Source: an uncultured Alphaproteobacteria bacterium | GTDB taxonomy: Bacteria; Pseudomonadota; Alphaproteobacteria; HIMB59 | Reading direction: 5' to 3' | Assembly: GCA_902599045.1 (NCBI GenBank) | Contig: CACKEA010000002.1 | Location: 124,001-188,000, forward strand | Length of the DNA: 64,000 nt | In this document: in pieces, positions 27,913 to 35,511 of the stretch | How positions within the stretch are numbered: the first letter of the stretch is position 1 | Layout: every line of letters begins with the position of its first letter | The notes under the pieces: generated by a model | Told to the model about the DNA's origin: nothing | Database searches by the model: none | Seen by the model: the letters and a program-made list of their open reading frames with translations, nothing else | Program-made: the position numbers and the translations under genes

Positions 27913-29778
27913 TTAATTGAATTTTTCAAGATCAAGTGTTCCACCTATAAGTATTAATCCTTGAAAAAGGTTTTTTAAACTCTCATGTTCTACATTTCTA
28001 GCATAGCAAGAAAATACCTCCTCTAATTCTTCCCATCCATCACGAATTGGTACCTCGATTTCATATGTATCTGAGTCCTCTAATTTTCCGCACTCTTTAA
28101 GTAATTTTAGCCAATCTAAAAATGACGTTGGATTTAAGTTAAAAAAATCTTTTAGGATATAGTTAATATTTATTCTTTTTTCTTTTACATAGTAATTTAT
28201 TTCTCCCTTTATTAAGACACCACTGTCACGATGCTTAACCTCATCAAAAGAAAAAATATATTTCGTAGATTTCCCATCAACTTTTGGAAGTTTTTTTTCA
28301 ACCAACGTATAATTCCCAATTGAAAAATCTTTTGAAGATTTTAAATTATATTTATTTGAAGTGTCTAAAACGACTCCAATATTTTTAAGTGCTTCTGGTA
28401 ATTTTTTAGAATGATCATCTTTTTGAGTTTCTTCTATTTTTTCTATGTCTAAATTTGATAATTCATCTTTACAAAGGGTAGGAGATTTATTTGCTAGATA
28501 GACCTCACGAATATCTACTGTAATAAAAGATCCTATTGCACTGATATTTCTGTCAGTAGGTAATGAATCACATGGAGCTAGATTTGCTAATTCTGGCTTA
28601 TAATTTTCAATGTATCTTGGTGATTTATAAACAACATGTGATTTAGTCCACTTTATCAATCGATCTTCATTAGTTAATTTTGTCCAATCTTTATATATTG
28701 TGCCTTTTGTAGCCCACTCACGCTTTGCATATTTTTCTAATAAAGAAATATTATCTACAATTTCAAATTGCTTATCCATAATTTCTTTGACTGTCATCCC
28801 ATGGCGATTTTGATATTCAAAAAAATTAAAATTTAGAGAATGAAAAGCCTCAGCTAATATAGAAATCATTGGTGCAACATCTTTAGAATAATCCCATGCT
28901 AAAGCCCCTCTAGTTGCCCATGTCACAAATATTCCCTCTTCGTCAAAAACTTCAAGCATGAAACGAATATTATAAATAGCTAAATCTAATAGCTCTTGAT
29001 CTTGAAATCTAATAGCAGAAAATAATTGAGCGACACTCATCTTCCAACGATTAGATCCACAAGTATTTACATCTGGAGGTTTTTTTAAATTCTTATTTCC
29101 AATATTTTTTTGCTTAAATGGGTCACAAAGAACTCTATCATTATAATTTCCTACTTTTTCCATATCTAATGTTTTGAGTTTTAACAAAAAATACTTTTTT
29201 AAAATCTCTCTCTCATCTTCTGAATAATCAAAATAATCATAGTAAAAAGAATAAAAAGTTGCATTTGTAGTAATAAAAGCCACAGAATCATACCTGGCAC
29301 TTGAGAAATCATTTGGGAGAACTTTACCTTTTACAGAGTCTGTCTTTGCAACCTTCAATAAAACTTCTTGATGAAAAGATATGTCTCTCGATGTATGAAA
29401 GTATAATGGAAAAAATCCATTGCATTTATTACTACCCTTTATATCAAAATTAATTGTATAGTTTTCTATACATTCTTTTGCTTTTTCTAATTGGTTTGAA
29501 GGCACTTCTCTAATTTTTATTAAATTAAAATTATTAAGAGCATTGTTGTCACTTGAAAAAGGCCAAATGTTATTTATTTTAATTTTTGTTATTGGATCAT
29601 TATAATATTCTTCTCCAAATACTCTTTTAATTCTCTTTTGTAAGTCTATTATTTTTTTATTTGACTCAATTTTTTCAGTTGTATCAACTTGTTTTCCATC
29701 TTTAAAAGTTAAAGCGTTTAATGAATAAGTATTCGTAATTAACAGAAAAAGGAAGAAAAAATTTCTAATCAAAATCAT
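27913..29778 (-). CDS. secreted alginate lyase-like (PL5-type toroid) protein
   Basis: 621 residues with a signal peptide (MILIRNFFFLFLLITNTYSLNA). Residues about 240-340 resemble the alginate-lyase alpha/alpha toroid: SNRWKMSVAQLFSAIRFQDQELLDLAIYNIRFML, then EEGIFVTWATRGALAWDYSKDVAPMISILAEAF. The Arg and Tyr of the PL5 active site have counterparts (TRGALAWDY), but the NNH motif reads C-G-S-N-R-W, so the Asn-His pair is not kept. The N-terminal 200 and C-terminal 200 residues match nothing I recognise; several cysteines may form disulfides. A polysaccharide-binding or altered-specificity role is possible. It converges on the tRNA. Confidence 0.5.
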   Translation of the reverse strand: MILIRNFFFLFLLITNTYSLNALTFKDGKQVDTTEKIESNKKIIDLQKRIKRVFGEEYYNDPITKIKINNIWPFSSDNNALNNFNLIKIREVPSNQLEKAKECIENYTINFDIKGSNKCNGFFPLYFHTSRDISFHQEVLLKVAKTDSVKGKVLPNDFSSARYDSVAFITTNATFYSFYYDYFDYSEDEREILKKYFLLKLKTLDMEKVGNYNDRVLCDPFKQKNIGNKNLKKPPDVNTCGSNRWKMSVAQLFSAIRFQDQELLDLAIYNIRFMLEVFDEEGIFVTWATRGALAWDYSKDVAPMISILAEAFHSLNFNFFEYQNRHGMTVKEIMDKQFEIVDNISLLEKYAKREWATKGTIYKDWTKLTNEDRLIKWTKSHVVYKSPRYIENYKPELANLAPCDSLPTDRNISAIGSFITVDIREVYLANKSPTLCKDELSNLDIEKIEETQKDDHSKKLPEALKNIGVVLDTSNKYNLKSSKDFSIGNYTLVEKKLPKVDGKSTKYIFSFDEVKHRDSGVLIKGEINYYVKEKRININYILKDFFNLNPTSFLDWLKLLKECGKLEDSDTYEIEVPIRDGWEELEEVFSCYARNVEHESLKNLFQGLILIGGTLDLEKFN

Positions 29779-29821
29779 TATTTAATATTTTAATATTGTC
29801 TAAACATAAGATAAATCAAGA

Positions 29822-29880
29822 ATTATGTAATTAATAAATTTTCATAAAAGATAGTTACATAATTATCAGTTTACTGATAA
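29822..29880. promoter_or_regulatory. two inverted repeats in the lyase/pagL divergent region
   Basis: ATTATGTAA (29822-29830) is perfectly inverted as TTACATAAT (29855-29863), 24 bases apart, and the second arm runs into a perfect 7-bp palindrome TTATCAG-TTTA-CTGATAA (29863-29880). No T-run follows, so a terminator is unlikely. The site lies in the 118-base gap between divergent genes, where an operator would be expected. Confidence 0.45.
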
Positions 29881-29896
29881 AATTAATAAGTTATTT

Positions 29897-30382
29897 ATGT
29901 TTAAAAAATTTCTTTTAACTATCATTTTATATTACTTAACTAGTGGATCACTTCATGCAAATAGCTACTCTATTTTTGGAGGCACTTATGATTATGATGA
30001 TGATAACACAACTAATTTAATTGGATTAAATTACCATATATCAAATAGTGAAATAGATTTATTAAGTATTTTAACAATAAACCCTGTTGTTGGTGGATTA
30101 GTCACTGCTAAAAGTGCAAGTATGTTTTATGGTGGTTTTGAAACAAATTTAGGTTCTGATTTAATTTATTTAAATCTTTCTTCTTCAGCAGGTATTTATA
30201 GTAATGGTGATGGTAAAGATTTAGGAAGTGCTATCCAATTTAAGTCAGAAGTTAATTTACTCTATAGTTTATCTGATAAGACTCGAATTGGCATTGGTTC
30301 CCATCATATTTCAAACGCTGGTTTAGACTCTGTAAATCCAGGGACTAATAATTTTTACTTGATTTTTAATAGAAATTTCTAG
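29897..30382 (+). CDS. PagL-like lipid A 3-O-deacylase family outer-membrane protein
   Basis: 161 residues: signal peptide ending LHA-NS (about residue 21), then alternating beta strands ending in Phe, as in an 8-stranded outer-membrane barrel. The PagL signature is clear: IQFKSEVNLLYSLSDKTRIGIGSHHISNAGLDSVNPGT. H137 and S139 match the catalytic His and Ser; the acidic residue expected at 151 (NPGxE) is Asn. PagL removes the 3-linked acyl chain of lipid A. Activity here is uncertain because of that change. Confidence 0.78.
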   Translation: MFKKFLLTIILYYLTSGSLHANSYSIFGGTYDYDDDNTTNLIGLNYHISNSEIDLLSILTINPVVGGLVTAKSASMFYGGFETNLGSDLIYLNLSSSAGIYSNGDGKDLGSAIQFKSEVNLLYSLSDKTRIGIGSHHISNAGLDSVNPGTNNFYLIFNRNF

Positions 30383-30439
30383 ATTTTTTAATTATTTATT
30401 CATTTGTTAATTTGTTAAATTCGTTTATTTTTATCACTT

Positions 30440-31297
30440 ATGACTAAAAACTTCTTAGCCTATCTTTCATTTTCAATCCTAATTGTAATAATTTTAGTAA
30501 TTGGCTATGAAGAAATTAAAATTTACTTCGATGCTAATCCTTATATAAACGGAATAATTCTTCTAACACTTGTGATTGGATTTCTCCTTTACTCATTTAA
30601 AATATTTTCATTGAGTTCCGAGTTTAGGTTCATGAACTCTGTGGCTTTTGGAAAATTAAAACTTAATGACTCATCTTTAAATAACTACCCGATGACAAAA
30701 TCTATTGCAAATAATTTAGGAATAACAACAGTAAATAAAAATATTACAAAAACACTTGATGAAATACTTGATGATCTTCTATCTTCTATAGAAAGTGGGA
30801 GTGATATATCCAAGTACCTTGTCAATTTAGCTATTTTTTTAGGATTAATTGGAACTTTTTATGGATTACTTTTGACTATAGGTAGTGTCTCAAATGTGAT
30901 CGATGGTTTAACAATTGAACAGCAAGACTTTGGAGCGTTTTTTAACAATTTAAAAGACGGATTGAAGTCACCTTTATCAGGAATGACTATTGCTTTTAGT
31001 TCCTCATTGTTTGGTTTAGTAACTTCTTTGATATTAGGCCTTTATGAAATTATTACTAGAGGAGTCAAGCAAAGTTACTATGAATTCTGTGAAAATCAAA
31101 TTCGCCTTTTTTATAGATCTAGCCCAAATGTAAAAAAAATTACTCAAAATTTTGATAATTCATCTTTGGCCCAAAACATTGCTTCTAAACTTGATGATCT
31201 AGTTGATGGAATTAAAAATTCTAGTGATGATTTAAGAAAAGAAGTTATTACAGAGCTTAAGTCTGTAAGTAAGTCTATCAAAGACCTAGAAAAATAG
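30440..31297 (+). CDS. MotA/TolQ/ExbB-like proton channel subunit
   Basis: 285 residues with four hydrophobic segments: two near the N-terminus (about 8-25 and 37-57), then NLAIFLGLIGTFYGLLLTIGSV (about 130-150) and GMTIAFSSSLFGLVTSLILGL (about 181-201). The GLIGTFYGLL and SGMTIAFSSSLFGL stretches are the channel-lining signatures of MotA/TolQ/ExbB. A C-terminal coil of about 60 residues lies in the cytoplasm. With the next gene it should form a proton-driven stator. It shares 1 base with the next gene (TAGTG). No flagellar or Ton/Tol genes are nearby. Confidence 0.82.
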   Translation: MTKNFLAYLSFSILIVIILVIGYEEIKIYFDANPYINGIILLTLVIGFLLYSFKIFSLSSEFRFMNSVAFGKLKLNDSSLNNYPMTKSIANNLGITTVNKNITKTLDEILDDLLSSIESGSDISKYLVNLAIFLGLIGTFYGLLLTIGSVSNVIDGLTIEQQDFGAFFNNLKDGLKSPLSGMTIAFSSSLFGLVTSLILGLYEIITRGVKQSYYEFCENQIRLFYRSSPNVKKITQNFDNSSLAQNIASKLDDLVDGIKNSSDDLRKEVITELKSVSKSIKDLEK

Positions 31298-32790
31298 TGA
31301 GCTATCTCTCAAAAACTCAAAGCTCAGACAACGATAATATAATTTGGCCCGGATTTGTGGATGTATTGGCTTCCACTTTAATGGTTATAATCTTCATTGT
31401 TTTACTTTTTACAGTAGCGCAAGTTTATCTGGGTGACTTAGTTGTTGGTAAAAATGAACAAATCCAAAATCTTGAAAAAACAATAGAGATTCAAGACGAA
31501 ACAATAGTCGAACAAGATATTACTTTAACAGATAAAGAAATAGCTTTGTTGGAAAGACAAGAGATAATTGAACAACTGGATACTGAGATAGAAATTTTAG
31601 ATGATGAGATACAAATTAAACAATCTGAAATTTTTGAAAAAGAAGATTTATTATCTGCTAAAGATCAAGAAATATCTTTGCAGGATGCACTAATTTCTGA
31701 AAAAGAAAATTTATTATCTTCTAAAGATCAAGAAATATCTTTGCAGGATGCACTTATTGATCAAAAAGATGAAAAAATACTTACACTTGATGATTTAATT
31801 GAAAAACAAGCTTTAGATATTGACAAATTAAATCAGATGATTGCCCAAATTACTGAAGAGTTATCTCTTTCTCTTCAAGATAAGAAACAACTTCAAGGAA
31901 AGTTGGAAATCTTAAATAAAGAGCAAGAAATATTAAAAAATAATTTGAGCAAATTAGGAGGACAAAACGAAGCTCTTGTAAATCAACTTTCTGACTCTCA
32001 AGGAAAAATTCAATCTCTCCTGAATTCTTTAAGTTCAACTAAAGAATTTAATCAAAATTTGCAGAGTCAGATATCTAAAGTTGAAGGACAGAATCAAGAA
32101 TTAAGAGATCAAATCACTAACTTAGAGGATGTGTCCTCAACAAAAACAACTGATTTAAATGAAGCTTTGGCTAAAATATCTCGATTATCAGATGATATCA
32201 AAATACTGAGCAATGAGATCCAACTCTTAAATAATTTACTAGACTCAAAAGAAGCAGAGATAGCAAGCAGTAAGATTGAGCTTGGAGAACTTGGAGATAG
32301 GCTTAATAGAGTTTTAACAAGTGAATTATTTAAATTACAACAATATAAATCTGAATTTTTTGGGAAACTGTCAGAGGCGCTTGGTGATAGGGATGATATC
32401 CAAATAAAAGGAGATAGGTTTATATTCCAATCAGAAATTTTATTTGACTCAGGTACTGCTGAAATTCAAACTCAAGGAAGAGTGGCATTATCTCTGATAG
32501 CTAAAACTTTAATAGATTTGTCTGACCAAATACCATCAGAACTTAACTGGATACTTCAAGTAGACGGACATACAGATAAAGTTCCTATTTCGACTAATCA
32601 GTTTCCCTCTAATTGGGAATTGTCACATGCTAGAGCTTTAGAGGTTGTGAAATTCTTTATACAACAAGGCATCCCAGCGAATAAATTATCTGCTAATGGA
32701 TATGGAGAGTTTCAACCTATTAATTTGGGAGACGCTATTGAGGACTTAAAACAAAATAGAAGAATAGAGTTAAAAATTACTCAAAACTAA
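31297..32790 (+). CDS. MotB/OmpA-like protein with long periplasmic coiled coil
   Basis: 497 residues from a GTG start. Near the N-terminus WPGFVDVLASTLMVIIFIVLLFTVAQ is a MotB-type membrane helix with the proton-carrying Asp at D22. Residues about 50-345 are a nearly uninterrupted coiled coil, including a duplicated 21-residue unit. The C-terminal OmpA domain (about 355-497) has ILFDSGTAEIQ, VDGHTDKVPI, NWELSHARALEV and NRRIELKI, the peptidoglycan-binding signature. It should be the stator partner of the MotA-like gene, reaching peptidoglycan through an unusually long stalk. ZorB of the Zorya defence system is related but no zorC/D/E is present. Confidence 0.82.
   Translation: MSYLSKTQSSDNDNIIWPGFVDVLASTLMVIIFIVLLFTVAQVYLGDLVVGKNEQIQNLEKTIEIQDETIVEQDITLTDKEIALLERQEIIEQLDTEIEILDDEIQIKQSEIFEKEDLLSAKDQEISLQDALISEKENLLSSKDQEISLQDALIDQKDEKILTLDDLIEKQALDIDKLNQMIAQITEELSLSLQDKKQLQGKLEILNKEQEILKNNLSKLGGQNEALVNQLSDSQGKIQSLLNSLSSTKEFNQNLQSQISKVEGQNQELRDQITNLEDVSSTKTTDLNEALAKISRLSDDIKILSNEIQLLNNLLDSKEAEIASSKIELGELGDRLNRVLTSELFKLQQYKSEFFGKLSEALGDRDDIQIKGDRFIFQSEILFDSGTAEIQTQGRVALSLIAKTLIDLSDQIPSELNWILQVDGHTDKVPISTNQFPSNWELSHARALEVVKFFIQQGIPANKLSANGYGEFQPINLGDAIEDLKQNRRIELKITQN
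31636..31761 (+). repeat. 63-bp tandem duplication in the coiled-coil coding region
   Basis: Two adjacent nearly identical 63-base units (31636-31698 and 31699-31761). Each encodes 21 residues: EKEDLLSAKDQEISLQDALIS and the near-copy beginning EKENLLSSKDQ. Twenty-one residues is three heptads, so the coiled-coil register is kept. Confidence 0.9.
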
Positions 32791-32793
32791 GTT

Positions 32794-33351
32794 TTATTCA
32801 ATCCACATTTTTATAATTTTATCAGGATCATCCACTAAACCATTTTTTACGGGATCACCCATTTTTATAGCATCAACAAATTCCATACCTTCGATTACTT
32901 CACCCCAAACAGTATATTGCCCATCTAAGTGTGGTGTATCTGCAAAACATATAAAAAATTGACTGTCAGCACTATTAGGGTCCTGAGATCGAGCCATACT
33001 CAATGTACCTCTTTTGTGAGGTAAGTCATTAAATTCAGCTTCAATATTTTTGCCAGATCCGCCAGTACCAGCCCTTCTTAAATCATAGTTATCAGAGTCA
33101 GAATTACCAAATTGGACGTCTCCTGTTTGAGCCATAAATCCATCAATAACTCTATGAAAAACTACTCCATTGTAACTACCTTTAGCGACTAGATCAGTAA
33201 TTTGCTTAACATGCTTGGGTGCCTTATCTTCGAAGGTCTTGATTTTGACGATACCGTCTTTAAGTTGTAAATTAATAACATCCTCCTTGGAATATAGATT
33301 ATTAGAAAATAATAAAAATGAAATTGAAACTAGTAACTTAATCAAACTCAT
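32794..33351 (-). CDS. periplasmic cyclophilin-type peptidyl-prolyl isomerase
   Basis: 185 residues with a signal peptide (MSLIKLLVSISFLLFSNNLYS-KED). The cyclophilin core is clear: YNGVVFHRVIDGFMAQTGD, GGSGKNIEAEF, RGTLSMARSQDPNSADSQFFI and YTVWGEVIEGMEFVDAI. The catalytic Arg (FHRV) and the QFFI motif are intact. It should speed proline isomerisation of exported proteins (PpiA/PpiB type). Its end lies 3 bases from the convergent MotB-like gene. Confidence 0.93.
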   Translation of the reverse strand: MSLIKLLVSISFLLFSNNLYSKEDVINLQLKDGIVKIKTFEDKAPKHVKQITDLVAKGSYNGVVFHRVIDGFMAQTGDVQFGNSDSDNYDLRRAGTGGSGKNIEAEFNDLPHKRGTLSMARSQDPNSADSQFFICFADTPHLDGQYTVWGEVIEGMEFVDAIKMGDPVKNGLVDDPDKIIKMWIE

Positions 33352-33386
33352 AATGAGAAATTAACATAGTTTATAATCAATAAAAT

Positions 33387-33803
33387 TTATTTATTTGATA
33401 ATTCTGTCGCTATAGATGTAATTTTTTTTCTAAGTGAATTAAGACCATTTGACCTTGATTGTCCTAAATGATTGGAGAGGCCGATTTCTTCAAAAAAAGA
33501 TAACGGATTATTTATAATAGTTTCAGGAGTTTCCTCATTGTAAGTATAATAAACTAAATAAAACAGACCTTTTACAATTACAGAGTCACTTGAGCCGGAA
33601 AGATTAATCTTTCCATCAATAAATTCTGGTACCATCCATAAATTCGATGTACATCCTTGTACACGATATTCCTCAGTTCTATAGCTATCATCAAGAACAG
33701 GGAGTTTTTTTCCTAAATCAATTAAATATTGATATTTGTCCTCCCAATTATCAAAAAACGAAAAATCCTCTTTAATTTTGTTGATTTTTTCATTAATTAA
33801 CAT
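33387..33803 (-). CDS. sufE: SufE family sulfur acceptor protein
   Basis: 138 residues. SufE takes persulfide sulfur from the SufS cysteine desulfurase for iron-sulfur cluster assembly. The acceptor cysteine is C51 in YRVQGCTSNLWM, the same position as in E. coli SufE; the C-terminal SLRKKITSIA helix also fits. No other suf gene is in the window. It is separated from the divergent rpmJ by 39 bases. Confidence 0.92.
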   Translation of the reverse strand: MLINEKINKIKEDFSFFDNWEDKYQYLIDLGKKLPVLDDSYRTEEYRVQGCTSNLWMVPEFIDGKINLSGSSDSVIVKGLFYLVYYTYNEETPETIINNPLSFFEEIGLSNHLGQSRSNGLNSLRKKITSIATELSNK

Positions 33804-33842
33804 AAATTTTTGCCTTATTATTAATAACTAATACATTAAATT

Positions 33843-33968
33843 ATGAAAATTAAAAGTTCTCTTAAAACAGCTAAAACCAGAGATAAAAATAATCAACTGG
33901 TTAGAAGAAAGGGTAGGTTATATGTGATCAACAAAACAAACCCAAGAATGAAAGCCAGACAAGGCTAA
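33843..33968 (+). CDS. rpmJ: 50S ribosomal protein L36 (cysteine-free type)
   Basis: A 41-codon gene: [14 protein letters not shown], then [25 protein letters not shown]. This is the alphaproteobacterial L36 form with the conserved RRKGRLYVI core but no zinc-binding cysteines. It ends 3 bases from convergent trxB. It is too short for most length cut-offs but the match is unambiguous. Confidence 0.95.
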   Translation: MKIKSSLKTAKTRDKNNQLVRRKGRLYVINKTNPRMKARQG

Positions 33969-33971
33969 CAA

Positions 33972-34892
33972 TCAATCTAGATATTTCTCAACTTCCAATG
34001 CTGCCATACATCCCATACCAGCAGCTGTCACAGCCTGTCTGTAGATTTTATCTTTTACATCTCCAGCAGCAAATACACCATCAATAGAAGTTTTTGTGCT
34101 ATCTGGATCTGTGATGATATATCCTCCATCATCCATCTTTAATTGACCTTTAAATAATTGTGTTGCCGGATCGTGCCCTATTGCAATAAATACACCATCT
34201 ATTTTTAGGGTTGAGGTTTGATTATCTTTTTTATTGAGTAAGTCTAATGATTCTAAATCATCATTACCATTAAACTTAGTTACTTCGCTGTTCCATATAA
34301 ATTCAATTTTTGAATTTTCTTTTAGTCTATCTTGCAATATTTTTTCTGCTCTTAGTTTATCTCTTCTATGAATAAGATAAACTTTAGTTGCAAACTTTGT
34401 TAGAAATAAAGCTTCTTCAGCTGCACTATTTCCTCCACCAATTACAGCAACTTCTTTATCTTTAAAGAAAAAACCATCACAAGTGGCGCAAGCTGATAGT
34501 CCATGACCTTGAAATTTAGATTCATTTTCTAAACCAAGCCATCTCGCTTGAGCTCCAGTGCTTATTATCACAGTTTTTGCATTTAGAGTTGTGCCATTAT
34601 CTAAATTTAATTTTTTTACATCTTCATTTAAAAAAACTTCAGTTACTTGTGAATTGATAATTTCGGTACCAACGTGAGCAGCTTGTTTTTGCATTTGATC
34701 CATTAACCAAGGACCTTGAATAGGGTCTTCATATCCTGGATAATTTTCTACATCAGTTGTTATCGTAAGTTGACCACCTGGTTGCAATCCACTGACTAAA
34801 ATGGGTTTTAGATTAGCTCTAGCAGCATATATGGCAGCAGTATAACCTGCTGGACCTGATCCTATAATTATTACATTATTAATTTCAGCCAT
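33972..34892 (-). CDS. trxB: thioredoxin reductase
   Basis: 306 residues. FAD-binding GSGPAGYTAAIYAARANL at the N-terminus, the redox-active CATC at 135-138, the NADPH-binding GGGNSAAEEALFLT and the C-terminal GVFAAGDVKDKIYRQAVTAAGMGCMAA are all intact. It reduces thioredoxin with NADPH. It is last in the greA-ELM1-oxygenase-trxB run and overlaps the oxygenase gene by 8 bases. Confidence 0.97.
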   Translation of the reverse strand: MAEINNVIIIGSGPAGYTAAIYAARANLKPILVSGLQPGGQLTITTDVENYPGYEDPIQGPWLMDQMQKQAAHVGTEIINSQVTEVFLNEDVKKLNLDNGTTLNAKTVIISTGAQARWLGLENESKFQGHGLSACATCDGFFFKDKEVAVIGGGNSAAEEALFLTKFATKVYLIHRRDKLRAEKILQDRLKENSKIEFIWNSEVTKFNGNDDLESLDLLNKKDNQTSTLKIDGVFIAIGHDPATQLFKGQLKMDDGGYIITDPDSTKTSIDGVFAAGDVKDKIYRQAVTAAGMGCMAALEVEKYLD

Positions 34893-35511
34893 TTATTGGC
34901 CAACTAGTTGGAAAAGTTACATAATTAATTTGCATACATCTTCTCTCAATTTTAATTTCTTTTTTTTCAAGTCCGTGCCATGTATTTTTGCCTGAAGCAA
35001 AAAAATATCCCGTATTATGTCTATAAGGGACGGTCTTAACAAGTTTCATATCGGTATCATAAAAATCTGTTCCAAGTTTCTCTGACTCATCATAAGTGTT
35101 AATAAACAACATCATTGTCATAAGCTTTTCCTTTATGTCCAAATGTGGTTTTAGCCAAAATCCCTTACGATCAGAGATATATTCAATCCTAATAAAACTA
35201 TTTGAGAGATCTTTTTTGATTTTATCTTGAATAGACTCAATAACATCTTTATCCCTCAAATCTTCAATTAGTTCCATTCCATTAGATAGGTTTTCGGAAT
35301 TATCGCTTTCTAGAAAGACTCTCAGCTTACCATCCAAACCATCCCCACCAGCATCAGCAGCTCGAGTACCATCAAAGGACCTAGGTGCATCAGATATATT
35401 TACATCATTAAGCTCGTTTATAAGCTTATTTGTAAAAGGAGAGTCTAGTTCCCAATGAGGAAAAGGATCAGAGTATGTAGTGCAACGATTTAAAATTGAT
35501 TCCTTAAGCAT
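34885..35511 (-). CDS. 2OG-Fe(II) oxygenase (prolyl hydroxylase-like)
   Basis: 208 residues. The iron ligands HxD...H are visible: H123 and D125 in WLKPHLDIKEKL, and H179 in GKNTWHGLEKKE; R190 or R191 would bind 2-oxoglutarate. The strand TMMLFINTYD and GYFFASGKNTWHGL are typical of the prolyl-4-hydroxylase-like fold. The substrate is unknown. It overlaps ELM1 and trxB by 8 bases each, so it is tightly coupled to both, unlike the usual ELM1-trxB order. Confidence 0.78.
   Translation of the reverse strand: MLKESILNRCTTYSDPFPHWELDSPFTNKLINELNDVNISDAPRSFDGTRAADAGGDGLDGKLRVFLESDNSENLSNGMELIEDLRDKDVIESIQDKIKKDLSNSFIRIEYISDRKGFWLKPHLDIKEKLMTMMLFINTYDESEKLGTDFYDTDMKLVKTVPYRHNTGYFFASGKNTWHGLEKKEIKIERRCMQINYVTFPTSWPING

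Noticed and set aside
29863-29880. Rho-independent terminator
   Set aside because: The AT-rich 7-bp stem has no T tract on either side and lies upstream of both divergent genes.
31636-31761. CRISPR-like repeat
   Set aside because: Two adjacent in-frame copies without spacers inside a coiled-coil gene.
27833-32790. Genomic island inserted at tRNA-Val
   Set aside because: No integrase, no repeated copy of the tRNA 3' end found by eye, and base composition resembles the surroundings.
30440-32790. Zorya defence system (ZorA/ZorB)
   Set aside because: No zorC, zorD or zorE neighbours; the gene after the pair is a cyclophilin. The UvrD helicase at 47 kb is a distant housekeeping gene.
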